Source: Turnera subulata (Eukaryota > Streptophyta > Magnoliopsida > Malpighiales > Passifloraceae). Taken from it: a DNA stretch of 64,000 nt. Positions 21,095-32,460 of the stretch are shown piece after piece (position 1 is the first letter of the stretch; each line of letters opens with the position of its first letter). Below the pieces are notes generated by a model. It was not told where the DNA came from. It searched no databases and was given only the letters and a program-made list of their open reading frames with translations. The DNA lies in the NCBI GenBank assembly GCA_028386065.3, contig JAKUCV010000366.1:1-64000 (forward strand), read 5' to 3'. The position numbers and the translations under genes were made by a program.

Positions 21095-23772
21095 GGAAAC
21101 GCCCCGACCCGCATTTACCGTACACAGTAAACACGTGCCAGAACTGTAACAACCTGACCAAATAAAGCCCAGCATACAGTGTAAACGACAGAAAACTGGC
21201 TCAGCAGCCCAAAATAAAAAACAATGATAACTTCATATCCGGCCCAATGGCCTAACAATAGTAAACATAATGCACAACGGAAGACTTAATAACTCACAAA
21301 ACACTGTATGCGACACTGATGCAAACTATGGATCCGAGCCCTGTCTAAGGGATAACGCCGCAGCTTGTCTGGAATGCACCAATCCTGTACCACAAAATAA
21401 TCCATCCTACGGGATGAAAGCCCGCAGGTGAGGGGTGAGTCCAAAGTGCTCACCGACGAAGGATAGACAATCAATATGCACACTATAAATTACTCAAGTC
21501 AAAACACACAGGCATAACAGCCAAAATGAAACAACCCAAAAGACTCGACCCAAAACCGGTCAAAGACCAAAAAGACTCAAATAAAAATCCAATTACCAAA
21601 TTTTATCTTTCCGGGCCCCGTCACGGATAAGGTAGAGGTCAGACCTGGTTATCAACACATTTCGGGTGCCAGACCAAATCCAGAGAACCCAGGGATCAAC
21701 ATCCCAAAAATACGAACCCAGGGATAGACATCCCAAAAATAATCACGGGATAAACATGCTTATCACAAGAAACCCAGGTCACGGCCACCACGAAACAGTC
21801 TTAAACCATCGAGTCGTACCACTACTTACCTCGTGACAATTATATTATCATTATCGAAATCAAATCACAGGGATCAACATCCTAACCAAAATACCGGGAT
21901 AGACATCCCTATCCAAATCCAAGGATCGACATCCTTATCTCAAATTATTAATTAATTCATTATTCATATGGCCAAAGACACCAAAATAAATGTCCAAAAA
22001 CCAACCAAGATACTGGGATAAACATCCCGACAACAATCAAGACCATGTAGCAACCAACAGTGCAATAATCAACAATCACGATAACCGAGTAATATAGGCA
22101 CATATAGAAGGAAATCCATCCTCACCTTGGCCGATTACTCAACTTCGGAGACAATGACCGGTCCGACACCGGCTCCTCGGGAAACTGCCCGATATCCAAA
22201 CCTATACAACAAAACAATATACACACATAAATGCACATAATCGGTATGCTATGATGCCAAAACTGCGAAATAAACCCCATCCCGGTTTCTTATCTTTTAT
22301 TTTCTTCTTTTACCGAAAATATATAGAATGCATATAAGGTTACAAAAAATATATTTCCAAAACTATTAAATCAAAACATTTTCATAAAATAATATACTTT
22401 TTCCAAAATAATAATTACCATAATTTTTCTAGAAATTATAACATATGTATATATTTTCCATAATATTTTGAATAAAATTATTATACTTTCCAAAAATAGT
22501 TAATTACCATAATTTTCTGAAGTAACAACATATGTACGGAAGTTTCCAGAAAATACTTTCAAGGTATATATATTTTGTCCAAATAAGCATAATACTACTT
22601 TTCCAAAACAAATATAGTTTTCAAGGTATTTATACATATATAAATATATGTATTCCAAAACACCAAAACTCATCATATTTCCCAAAATATATTTTTCTAA
22701 TATAAATATATATTTATATCTTTCAGAATTTATATATATATATATTTTTTATTTATTTTATTTTATTATTATTATTAACTAGGCTGGGCCATGAATAGTG
22801 TTGGTCCAGGCCTTGCACAGTACCAAGTCCAGACCCAACCAGGCCCAGACTCAGCCCATGCGCAGCCCAGTCCAAGCCTAAGCCCACAACCCATCATCAC
22901 GAGCCCATATCCAACAAGCCCATTGCACAACCCAGTTTAAACTCCTGGTGAACCCGACAACCCGCGACCCATGTCCGGGTCGTCTTCCTCACCGGCTCAC
23001 CTTCACTTGCAGAGGCGGCGGCGACACGGGACGGCGAGAAGGCGAGGCGAGGAGGCGGTGCGACGAGGGTACGTCGGTGCTGGTGTGCGACTCGGCGGCG
23101 GCGTGCGGCTGTGCAACGCGAGCTAAGGGGAGGCGGATTCGAGTCGGGTCTTCCTCGTCCAAGGGCGGTGGCGGCGACTGGAGATGGTGGTTCCGTGGCC
23201 TTGCAGACGAGCGTGAGGAGGACGGCGACGACCACTCCTCGTTCTGCAGCGACGGCGACAAGAGGAAGGAGATGGGGGGGTTGTTGGTGTTGGTGGTCGG
23301 CGGTGTCCCTTCTCCTCTCCCCCTTTTCTTTTTTCTTCCCTTTTTCCTATTTTCCTCTTTTATATTTTTTTTCTTTCCGATTCTCTCTTTTTTTTCCCGC
23401 TCTTTTCTTTTTCTTCTCCTCTTCTTCCCCTTTCCCTTCTTCTTCACCGGTTTTAAACGGTTTTTTTACTGTTGACATGTGAGCTTCAATAATGCAATGA
23501 TCTGGAGCGAGTCCGGTCCGGACCAGAAAATAACTGATACCCCCTTAGTTATTTTCCGGTGTGATTTTTCCGAAAATTTCGGGACCCGAAAAATACCGAC
23601 TTAGGCCCGAAAAATCCACGGAAAAATCACGAGCGCGGGAAAACTCTCGGTTTCGAAAAACGACGCCCGATTTACCTTGAATTAATTACCCAAGATTAAT
23701 TCAACAGTAAATCACGGTAAAAGACTTTTACAGTCCCGGTAAAAATCCAAAATTTTTAACCGGGCTGTTACA
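21095..23772 (-). repeat. Left (3') LTR of the LARD
   Basis: 2678 bp. It contains repeated GGGATNNNNATCCC hairpins, an AT-rich middle with (TA)n near 22730, and a GC-rich part (22940-23300) followed by a pyrimidine tract. Long frames in the GC-rich part occur on both strands in both LTR copies and have low complexity; I do not call them genes. Confidence 0.85.
21690..22035. repeat. GGGATNNNNATCCC hairpin array in the LARD LTR
   Basis: Repeated GGGATCAACATCCC, GGGATAGACATCCC, GGGATAAACATCCC and shortened forms, spaced irregularly. The right LTR has the same array at about 26740-27135, with an additional tandem copy of a roughly 36-bp unit (about 27085-27150). Confidence 0.75.
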
Positions 23773-23787
23773 GTCTACCCACCTTAA
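23773..23787 (-). other. Polypurine tract of the LARD
   Basis: On the minus strand AAGGTGGGTAGAC lies immediately before the TGTAACAG LTR start. Confidence 0.65.
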
Positions 23788-25070
23788 AAAAAATTTCGTC
23801 CTTGAAATTCTGTCTTATCCGTGGGTCCTACCACGATAAGCTTCTGGCACTCTCTGCCAGGTGTCCAAACTCAACGCGATATGTCGCTTATACCCTTAAG
23901 TGACATCTCATCCTCTATAAGAACCGAACCTCATGAGTGGCATACTCACACACAGTCATGGACTCTCCACTGAGATCAAGAACTACCTCAGACTCCAAGA
24001 ACAACAGCTACATCGGTGGCACTGCCTTCCCGACAAGCTCCGATGAAGAACCTCCCAAGAAGCGGTTCAAAACCAACATCATCGGCATGAAAGAGCACAT
24101 GGTCGTCTCCCCAAAACTGTGAAAGAAGCGTGCCAACAAGAAGGCTGAGGATAAGAAGGGCAAGGCGATAGCTGAGAGCAGCACTCCGCAGCAGACACTG
24201 ACGCAGCTGAACGTCTCTCTGAAGAAGATCAGCTCGGCGGTGTTGCAAATCGAACTGGCATGCGCGGAGCTCTTCCCTCACATGATAAAGGTACAAAAAC
24301 TTGTAAAAGATCTAGAGAAGCAAGTAACTCCATAGAGTACTTCTTCTCCTGTTGTAAAACTATTATGCTTTAAATAAAATAAGTTTCCTTTTTAAATCAA
24401 AATCTCTTGTGTTACGAAATCTCTCGTTAAACAGAAAAATAAAAAATCTCAAAGCAAAATAAAAATCAACTATAAGATTATAAAATCAAATATAAAGAAG
24501 TTAAAAACAAAACTCGTTTAACAAAATCAAAACATAAAGAAGTTAAATAAAACATATTTCCATGATCGGTGCTCGTATCGGACGTAAACTTCCTCGAACC
24601 CAAGAAACGTGACACGTACAGCTAACGGTGACGTCAGTTTCCCTCGTGAAAGAGACGTCCGTTATCTCACACGGTGTCGATCACGAGAGCGTCCTGTGTC
24701 CCTCGAAAGAAACGATATCCACTTGTTCACAAATTTCGCATGAGCCAAAAATGTCTGTCAAGTCTCGTATCTCTCCATGATGTCCGAACAGGTGTAAGCT
24801 TGTCGCACATGCACTTCGCTAGAGGTATGGTCCCATCAGTCTAGCCTCAACGGTCATGAATGCATGTGATAAATGATGCAGGAAAATATAGGAAAACCAT
24901 AGAAAGAAAGGACAAAGTATCCAGGGAGATAGAAAATCATGCGATAGAAAAGGGCTGAAAACACTGGCATTGGTAGCCCGAAAAACGTGTAAAGTAACAA
25001 GCACTAAATGAAGCAACGGTGAAATTTCAAAAAGCAAAATCTTTAAAATCAAAAACAGTAACCACGCTCC
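23788..25070. other. LARD internal region without gag or pol
   Basis: A small plus-strand frame (23937-24122) and a reverse one (23988-24296) overlap in a moderately GC-rich part. Plus-strand translation beyond the TGA at 24120 looks Lys/Glu-rich and coding-like, so a decayed short gene is possible, but I recognise no domain. The rest is AT-rich without features. Confidence 0.4.
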
Positions 25071-25076
25071 CCATAA

Positions 25077-25085
25077 GAGTATAAA
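25077..25085 (+). promoter_or_regulatory. TATA box of the antisense gene in the LARD
   Basis: GTATAAAAGACGG lies about 118 bp before the ATG at 25197, on the strand opposite to the element's own transcription. Confidence 0.6.
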
Positions 25086-25196
25086 AGACGGAGCGGTGAG
25101 GTGTAAATCATCAAAAGCATTTTAAAGCAAACAAAACATCCAGGCAACCAAAACCACAAAACTCTGAAAAACAAAACACCAACACGTCCCAACACA

Positions 25197-25880
25197 ATGC
25201 CTGCTCCATCATCCGTCTTCTTCGTCGAAGGTGCCAATCTTGGCAGAAGGAACCGTCTGACCTACAGCATGGTCAACGAGCGTCCAGAGGAACTACTAAA
25301 TGAGCTCGGCAGGATGCCGCGTCTGGTCTTCGTCGACGAACTCTACTCATCGCGATTCTTCATCACTCCCATGGAAGAGACGTTCTTCCTGGAGGACCAT
25401 GGCACTCTGAGGACCTCCTACTACGGCTCGGCAAACTCCGTCATGTTCTTCATCTCCGAAAGACTTCAGGAGTTCAACCTAGAGTCCACTTGCCATACCC
25501 TGGAGCAAGGCACCTACTATCAGCTCTCGATGACGGCCCAGAGCATGCCCAGAGTCACTCGTCTGCCCGTAACTTGGCCCAAGGCCCGACTACTGGTGTG
25601 GAACTGCAGAGGAGTCGCTAGGCATTCCCAGGAGTTCTCGCGTACCTTGAGGGACCTGAAGAACCAATACAAACCAAACATGGTTCTTCTCACGGAGACC
25701 CAGTGGCAACCTCAAGACAATCACGGTCACATCCCACTCTGGTTCCCTCAAGCAAACCGGTTCGAGCTTCCCGGCCAGAACAACAGGGGCGGCATGTGGT
25801 TCTCGTGGAGCGACAGCATCCAAGTCAACATCAACAATGACCCCACTAGCTTCCGGGTCAACGTCGTTCCAAGGCGATGA
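25197..25880 (+). CDS. 227-aa protein with partial LINE-type endonuclease domain, antisense gene of the LARD
   Basis: Intact 227-codon frame, gapless and about 70 percent identical to the protein at 1067-1750, with most codon differences at third positions. This copy is GC-richer at third positions. WNCRG (about 134-138), KPNMVLLTET, GGMWFSW and FRVNV match, in order, the N-terminal half of plant LINE APE-type endonucleases. The Asn and Glu motifs are present and the later catalytic motifs are missing. The first 130 residues are conserved but unknown. It lies about 270 bp inside the element's 5' LTR in antisense, behind its own TATA box. Extra antisense ORFs are known from plant Tat-lineage gypsy elements; whether this is one of those families needs a search. 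Function unknown. Confidence 0.8.
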   Translation: MPAPSSVFFVEGANLGRRNRLTYSMVNERPEELLNELGRMPRLVFVDELYSSRFFITPMEETFFLEDHGTLRTSYYGSANSVMFFISERLQEFNLESTCHTLEQGTYYQLSMTAQSMPRVTRLPVTWPKARLLVWNCRGVARHSQEFSRTLRDLKNQYKPNMVLLTETQWQPQDNHGHIPLWFPQANRFELPGQNNRGGMWFSWSDSIQVNINNDPTSFRVNVVPRR

Positions 25881-26135
25881 ATGTATTTTTATTTTTATAA
25901 AATATCAATGTAATATTTCTGTCTGTAGTCAAAATATTAGTATTATCAATAATATTTATATTTTCGCTTATTTATGGCATCACTACCTCTTATGTGTATG
26001 TTCTGCGATAGCTGGCGTCCCTTGACTGGATCCATAATGCACTAACTAAAATGATATAAAATAATAAACAAATGGAGCGAACTATGCAAACAAGACAACA
26101 AACACACAAAGACTGCCCAACAAGACCTAACGCCC

Positions 26136-26150
26136 GCTCCGCTACCAAAA
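26136..26150 (-). other. Primer binding site of the LARD
   Basis: On the minus strand TTTTGGTAGCGGAGC directly follows the LTR end GTTTCA. It is a TGGTATCAGAGC-like (initiator tRNA-Met) site and fixes the orientation of the element. Confidence 0.75.
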
Positions 26151-28860
26151 TGAAACGCCCCGACCCGTATTTACCGTACACAGTAAACACGTGCCGAAAC
26201 TGTAACAACCTGACCAAATAAAGCCCAGCATACAGTGTAAACGACAGAAAACTGGCTCAACAGCCCAAAATAAAAAACAATGATAACATCATATCCGGCC
26301 CAATGGCCCAACAATAGTAAAAATAGTGCACAGCGGAAGACTTAATAACTCACAAAACACTGTATGCGACACTGATGCAAACTATGGATCCGAGCCCTCT
26401 CCAAGGGATAACGCCGCAGCCTGTCTGGAATGCACCAATCCTGTACCACAAATAATCCATCCTACGGGATGAAAGCCCGCAGGTGAGGGGTGAGTCCGAA
26501 GTGCTCACCGACGAAGGATAGACAATCAATATGCACACTATAAATTACTCTCGTCAAAAACACAGGCATAACAGCCAAAATGAAACAACCAAAAGACTCG
26601 ACCTAAAACTGGTCCAAGACCAAAAAGACTCAGATAAAAATCCAATTACCAAATTTTATCTTTCTGGGCCCCGTCACGGATAAGGTAGAGGCCAGACCTG
26701 GTTATCAACACATTCCGGGTGCCAGACCAAATCCAGAGAACACAGGGATCGACATCCCTATAATACGAACCCTGGGATAGACATCCCAAAAATAATCACG
26801 GGATAGACATCCCAAGCATAGACATGCTTTTCACAAGTAACCCAGGTCACGGCCACCACGAAACAGTCTTAAACCATCTAGTCGTACCACTACTTATCTC
26901 GTGACAATTATTTTATCATTATCAAAATCAAATCACAGGGATCAACATCCCTAACCAAAATACCGGGATAGACATCCCTATTCAAATCCAATGATCGGCA
27001 TCCTTATCTCAAATTATTAATTAATTCATTATTCATATGGCCAAAGACACAAAAATAAATGTCCAAAAACCAACCAAGATACTGGGAAAAACATCCCGAC
27101 AACAATCAAGACCATGGGATAAACATCCCGACAACAATCAAGACCATGTAGCAACCAGCAGTGCAATAATCAACAAACACGATAACCGAGTAATATAGGC
27201 ACATATAGAAGGAAATCCAACCTCACCTTGGCCGATTACTCAACTCCGGAGACAATGACCTGTCCGACGCCGGCTCCTCGGGAAACTGCCTGATATCCGA
27301 ACCTATACAACAAAACAATATACACACATAAATGCACATAATCGGTATGTTATGATGCCAAAACTGCGAAATAAACCCCATCCCGGTTTCTTATCCTTTA
27401 TTTTCATCTTTTACCGAAAATATATCGTATGCATATAAGATTACAAAAAATATATTTCCAAAACTATTAAATCAAAACATTTTCATAAAATAATATACTT
27501 TTTCCAAAATAATAATTACCATAATTTTTCTAGAAATTATAACATATGTATATATTTTCCATAATATTTCCAATAAAATTATTATACTTTCCAAAAAATA
27601 GTTAATTACCGTAATTTTCTGAAGTAACAACATATGTACGAAAGTTTCCAGAAAATACTTTCAAGGTATATATATTTTGTCCAAATAAGCATAATACTAC
27701 TTTTCCAAAACAAATATAGTTTTCAAGGAATTTATACATATATAAATATATGTATTCCAAAACACCAAAACTCATCATATTTCCCAAAATATATTTTTCT
27801 AATATATATATATTTATATCTTTCAGAATTTATATATATATATTTTTTATTTATTTAATTTTATTATTATTATTAACTAGGCTGGGCCATGAATAGTGTT
27901 GGTCCAGGCCTTGCACAGTACCAAGTCCAGACTCAGCCCATGCGCAGCCCAGTCCAAACCTAAGCCCACAGCCCATCATCACGAGCCCATATCCAACAAG
28001 CCCAAAACACAACCCAGTTTAAACTCCGGCTCAGCCCGACGACCCGCGACCCATGTCCGGGTCGTCTTCCTCACGGGCTCACCTTCACTTGCAGAGGCGG
28101 CGGCGACACGGGACGGCGAGAAGGCGAGGCGAGGAGGCGGTGCGATGAGGGTACGTCGGTGCTGGTGTGCGACGGCAGCGGCGTGCGGCTGTGCAACGCG
28201 AGCTATGGGGAGGCGGATCCGAGTCGGGTCTTCCTCGTCCAAGGGCGATGGCGGCGACTGGAGATGGTGGTTCCGTGGCCTTGCAGGCGCGCGTGAGGAG
28301 GACGGCGATGACCACTCCTCGTCCTGCAGCGACGGCGACAAAAGGAAGGAGTGGGGGGGGGGGGTTGTTGGTGTTGGTGGTCGGCGGTGTCCCTTCTCCT
28401 CTCCCCCTTTTCTTTTTTTTTTCCCCCTTTTTCCTATTTTCCTCTCTTCTGTTTTTTTTCTTTCCGATTCTCTCCTTTTTTTCCCCTCTCTTTTCTTTTT
28501 CTTCTCCTCTTCTTCCCCTTTCCATTCTTCTTCACCGGTTTTAAACTTTTTTTTTACTGTTGACATGTGAGCTTCAATAATGCAACGATCTGGAGCGAGT
28601 CCGGTCCGGACCAGAAAATAACTGATAACCCCTTAGTTATTTTCTGGTGTATTTTTCCAAAAATCCCGGGACCCGAAAAATACTGACTTAGGCCCGAAAA
28701 ATCCACGGAAAAATCACGAGCGCGGGAAAACTCTCGGTTTCGAAAAACGACGCCCGATTTATCTTGAATTAATTACCCAAGATTAATTCAACTGTAAATT
28801 GCGGTAAAAAGAATTTTACAGTCCCGGTAAAAATCCAAAATTTTTACCCGGGCTGTTCCG
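26151..28860 (-). repeat. Right (5') LTR of the LARD
   Basis: 2710 bp, nearly identical to 21095-23772. It has small length differences: a tandem 36-bp unit at about 27085-27150, a roughly 20-bp deletion near 27930, and a poly-G run near 28351. Confidence 0.85.
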
Positions 28861-28968
28861 TTCTTCTTACCAGACATCGATGTTTATACGTTGTGATTCA
28901 AAAAAAATAGCCGTTAACTAGCCGTTGGAGCCTGTTGCAAGGACTACAACGGCTTTATTTTTTGCTCC

Positions 28969-28977
28969 CCTATATAA
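28969..28977 (+). promoter_or_regulatory. Internal TATA box for the third ORF of A
   Basis: CCCCTATATAAGTG lies about 100 bp before the ATG at 29074. The same place in element B holds CTCCTATATAAC (minus strand, 41173-41181). Palindrome 28874-28883 and an exact MSA match at 28919-28929 are just upstream. Confidence 0.65.
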
Positions 28978-29073
28978 GTGATGCCTCCTTCTCTCATTTT
29001 ACACACTTCCTACTGTTCATTCAATCTATATTTACTCTCCACATCATTCTCCCACTCTTTTTTTTTCTCAAGT

Positions 29074-30375
29074 ATGGCAGGTGGGAAAAAAATTTCCAAA
29101 GGCAAATCTCCCGCTAAGGAGAGACCATCCAAGCAAAGAGGAGGCTCCTCCAGCTCAGCCCCTCGCTATGCCGTGGAAGGCACCTCCATTTGGTTCTCTT
29201 CCAGGGCCAACCTTCACAACTTCATGTCTCACTTCTCCAAGCGGCTCATTGCAACCCCTCGTTATCTTTCGACAATTTACCCCGCAATGAAGAATTACAC
29301 ATAGCTGGAGGCCCTTCTTCAAGCATTGGGATTATGGGGGTTCGTGACCCACAGTCAGCTTCAATTCAGTGGCGACTTTGCACGAGCCTTTTACTCCACC
29401 CTCCGTCGAGATGGTGATAACCTGACTGCTCACGTAAATGGAGTCTCCATCAACTTGACGTTGGAAGAATTTGGCTCGATTGCTGCCTTGCCTTTTCAGG
29501 GAGACGATATTGCATCATACGGAGGTGATCATTGGGCCACCATCCATGAACCACCCTTCCTGAATGAGCTTGGCTTCACGACCCTTGTTCGTCAAAGTTC
29601 CGGGCGGCCAACCATTCAGACAATCAGCCCGGAGTACCGACTTCTGTTCTACCTTCTCACCCGGGTCATCAAGCCAAGAGACAACAACCACACAATCATA
29701 TCCATTGAAGATATGAAAGTGCTTCATGCCATCCTTCACCATGCCCCAATTAATTGGGTACGATTTGTGCTTATGCACATGTCGGACTATCCGTCCACCT
29801 TTCCTGACCATCCCCTACCATATGCCTTCCTAGTCATGCGCATTTTGTTGCATGCAGGTGTCAATGCTCGCGTCGGTGCACAGGTTCCTTACTCAAAACT
29901 TTGGACAATCTGTGATGCCATGTTTCACAGCAGAAAATCTGTGGCAGAACCAAGGACCGAACAAACTTTCGAGCAAGCTCCAAGAACTGCTCCAGCTGAT
30001 AGCTCCCGTGCTGCCGCTTCTCGATGCCGACCCTCCGGAGTCACTCTTGAATCCATTGCTGATTCTATCCATGGTCTTCAATTAAGCATGACAAGCATGA
30101 GCCGAGCAATAGAGAGAATTGACACAGAAGTGCAACGACAGGGCCACTCTCTTCGGTCTTACTTTGCCCGTGTGAACTACAATCCTCCACCATATCACAC
30201 CACACTTCATGGCTACAATTTTGACGATGACGGTGATGATGATGATGAGGACTACACTGAATCTGTGGACGAAGATCCAATGGATGTGGAGGATGGTCAA
30301 GAAAAAGATGATGGTGAAGAAGGAGCAGCTGAAGAAGAAGAGGATGATGATGGGAGCGAAAGCCCAACTTTCTAA
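29074..30375 (+). pseudogene. Third ORF of Sirevirus A (plant-transposon-protein-like), one stop
   Basis: A single frame of 434 codons from MAGGKKISKG, interrupted only by TAG at 29302-29304. The homologous ORF of element B (39822-41036) is open and has a coding residue there. The body (about residues 45-290) has conserved blocks: WFSSRA, F..FV, ARAFYSTL.RDGD, VNGV.I...LEEFG, DIASYGG, the PEYR..FYL.TRVIKP stretch, and HHAPINW.RFVLMH. This pattern resembles the putative plant transposon protein family that accompanies many plant retroelements (compare Pfam PF20167). A basic Lys/Ser-rich N-terminus and a strongly acidic C-terminal tail flank it. I see no transmembrane segment, so it does not look like the env-like ORF of some Sireviruses. 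Role unknown. Confidence 0.75.
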
Positions 30376-30546
30376 ACTCTTATCTCTTGTTATGTTTATA
30401 TCTTTTCGATTCAATAAAATGTTTCCTCTTGCTATTTCTTTTTGCTAATGCCAAAAGGGGGAAAATAAGAAGAAGTAATATGCACCAAGTTGGGGGGAAA
30501 TACATTCATAAAACTTGGCATATACTCTTATTTGTTTGTCATTATC
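30376..30546 (+). other. 3' region between third ORF and polypurine tract
   Basis: Short non-coding stretch with GCCAAAAGGGGGAAAATAAG at about 30451-30470, a second purine-rich (PPT-like) tract ahead of the main one. Confidence 0.5.
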
Positions 30547-30560
30547 AAAAAGGGGAAAAT
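30547..30560 (+). other. Polypurine tract of A
   Basis: AAAAAGGGGAAAAT immediately precedes the 3' LTR start TGTTAG. Confidence 0.8.
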
Positions 30561-31999
30561 TGTTAGAACTCATGTCTCCTTGTCTCATTTTAGGGTTTTG
30601 ATATTGACAAACAAAGCATGACTCAATTGATGACAAACAACCTTGAAGCAAAAAGAAATCAATCAAAGAACAAAGGTCCAAAGAAAAAAAGAGCACAAGA
30701 ATTGAAGTAACAAGCAAGATGGGTTAGGAACACAAAATGTACAAGGGTAAAACACTCAATTCTTCTAAAAACATTGGCTCAAAATAAAATCAATTTTACA
30801 CATGCATCAAATAGCATTCTTTCAAACAAAAAATAATTTTTGAGTATTGAACATCGATGTTCATGTTTTCAAACATCGATGTTCCTGCCTAACATTGTTC
30901 CAGAAAACAGGCAGTAGCCCAGAACATCGATGTTGGCTTCCCAAACATCGTTGTTCTTGTGACCGTTGCACTTAAAACTCTTTGCAGCACCAGAACATCG
31001 ATGTTCCAATTCAAGACATTGATGTTCCCTCAATTTATTTTCTTTAAAACTTCGGCAGAGGCTCAAAACGTCGATGTCCGAATGGCAAACTTCGATGTTC
31101 CAACATCAAACATCGATGTTCATCATTAAGACATCGATGTTCCCATGATGCACATCTTTAATCTGTTTTGGCAGTGTTTCAAAACATCGATGTTCCCATG
31201 GCAAACATCGATGTTTTAGTAACCGTTAGACCTAATAATTCATATTAGCTGTCACAACATCGATGTTCATTTCTAAAACATCGATGTTCTCATGACCGTT
31301 AGCCCAAAATTTCAAATTTACTGGCTAAAACATCGATGTTCCATGCCTAAACATCGATGTTGTGTCGTTGTGAGCAGACACCTTTTTCAACTCCCCATGC
31401 CATTGTGTCTAAAGGTGTTTTGGATTGATTCCATAACGATTATACATGTTTTGAGACATATAAATAGAGGATTTACATCTCTGTTTAAAACAATCAACTC
31501 TCTACATTTTAAGCATCAATTGTTATACATCATTCACATTTTTATGAGCCAATTTCCTTAAGAATTAAGAGTTGACTTTATAGAGCTTATTTGTTACTCA
31601 TATTCACTCTTGAGAGAGCTTTTGTTTGAGTGAGTTTATGTATTGTTTATACACCTTAAGGGAGGATTGTTCTCTTGTAGTAACTCGTAGGAAGTGTGTT
31701 TTTCTTTCTTGAGAGAAGTCTTGAGGTGAGGTATCTTCAAGCAAGTAGAGTTTCGTGTGACTCGAGCTCTAGATTTGTATACGGTTTGTTAAGCACCCGG
31801 AAGGTTAACTTAGAAAGTGAAATCTTCGAGAGAGTCTCTCGGAGGACTGGATTAGCCACACAAGCTGTGTGTGTGAACCAGTATAAAATTCGGTGTGTCC
31901 TTCATTCTTTCAATTCCGCAATTATTTCCTGCAAGTTTTTTGATTTTGTCCATAAAACGCTATTCACCCCCACTCTAGCGTAGGGCACTTATTCTAACA
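30561..31999 (+). repeat. 3' LTR of Sirevirus A
   Basis: 1439 bp. Palindrome pairs at 30851/30873, 30924/about 30945, 31184/31205, 31257/31278 and 31330/31351. An exact MSA-consensus match on the minus strand at 31220-31230. TATA box at 31459-31467. Ends TATTCTAACA. Confidence 0.9.
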
Positions 32000-32168
32000 A
32001 CATGTTATTATATGTATTGTCTTCCGCTACATACTCACTGTTATACAATTCATTGTATAATTGTACATTGTTTATGTTGTTTATATCGTATCTCGGGTAG
32101 AAGGGTAATTTGGTCCTTTCACACGTTGTTATTAATTAAATTGGATATTTTGGGATACGGGCGTTTCA
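32000..32168 (+). mobile_element. Solo LTR D, segment 2
   Basis: Continuation of the LTR begun at 10880, after the Sirevirus A target duplication (32000-32004). Ends GGATACGGGCGTTTCA at 32168 and is followed by the duplication CCAAG. Confidence 0.75.
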
Positions 32169-32460
32169 CCAAGACTAGTTATAAAGATAACCAAGGGGTA
32201 CACCCACCTTCCCCAAGGTGGCGCCTCTCTGGCGGATGCTCTCAGCACTAATTTAACTAAACGACACAACCATCTATTCCCCAAGGCGCTATGTCTAGAA
32301 CTCTCTATTTTTATCCATCATAACTCCCGAGGGGTACCCATTCTCTCACTCGGTGCTACCGTTCAACAGCCCGCAGTAAAATATTTGTTATCCAGGTATG
32401 TTATGTTACCAATTATGAAGTTTGTATAGGTGTTCCTCAGAGTTGGTTACAGGTTTTGTA
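32169..32460 (-). repeat. Family G LTR, minus strand, segment 2
   Basis: Resumes the G sequence interrupted at 10879: CCCGAGGGGTACC and the following bases match the reverse complement of window positions about 30-60. Interrupted again at 32461 by a CACTA terminus. Confidence 0.5.

Larger units (their letters stand above)
21095..28860 (-). mobile_element. Non-autonomous LTR element (LARD type) nested in A, minus strand
   Basis: Two direct repeats of about 2.7 kb (21095-23772, 26151-28860) flank 2.4 kb of internal sequence. TTCTT at 21090-21094 and 28861-28865 is the target duplication. Orientation is minus. Read that way, LTRs run TGTAACAGCCCGG...GGGGCGTTTCA, a primer binding site TGGTAGCGGAGC adjoins the right LTR, and a purine tract AAGGTGGGTAGAC adjoins the left LTR. 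No gag or pol is present. The only long frame is the 227-codon gene, antisense to the element. Confidence 0.85.
13711..31999 (+). mobile_element. Ty1/copia Sirevirus-type retrotransposon A, containing a nested LARD
   Basis: The order is: 5' LTR 13711-15423, primer binding site 15424, gag 15479-17233, broken pol to 20352, palindrome array, third ORF 29074-30375, polypurine tract 30547-30560, 3' LTR 30561-31999. Near-perfect 5-bp target duplications flank it (ACATA at 13706-13710, ACATG at 32000-32004). A 7.8-kb LTR element sits inside at 21095-28860. Without that insert it would be about 10.5 kb. The long Gag with two CCHC knuckles and the extra ORF after pol point to the Sirevirus (Maximus) group. 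It is non-functional by itself: one frameshift and two stops in pol, one stop in the third ORF. Confidence 0.85.

Noticed and set aside
22948..23475. Long overlapping frames on both strands in the GC-rich part of the LARD LTRs (also 27896-28570)
   Set aside because: They occur in both LTR copies on both strands, are low in complexity (Arg/Gly or Lys/Glu runs) and end in a pyrimidine tract; they come from base composition.
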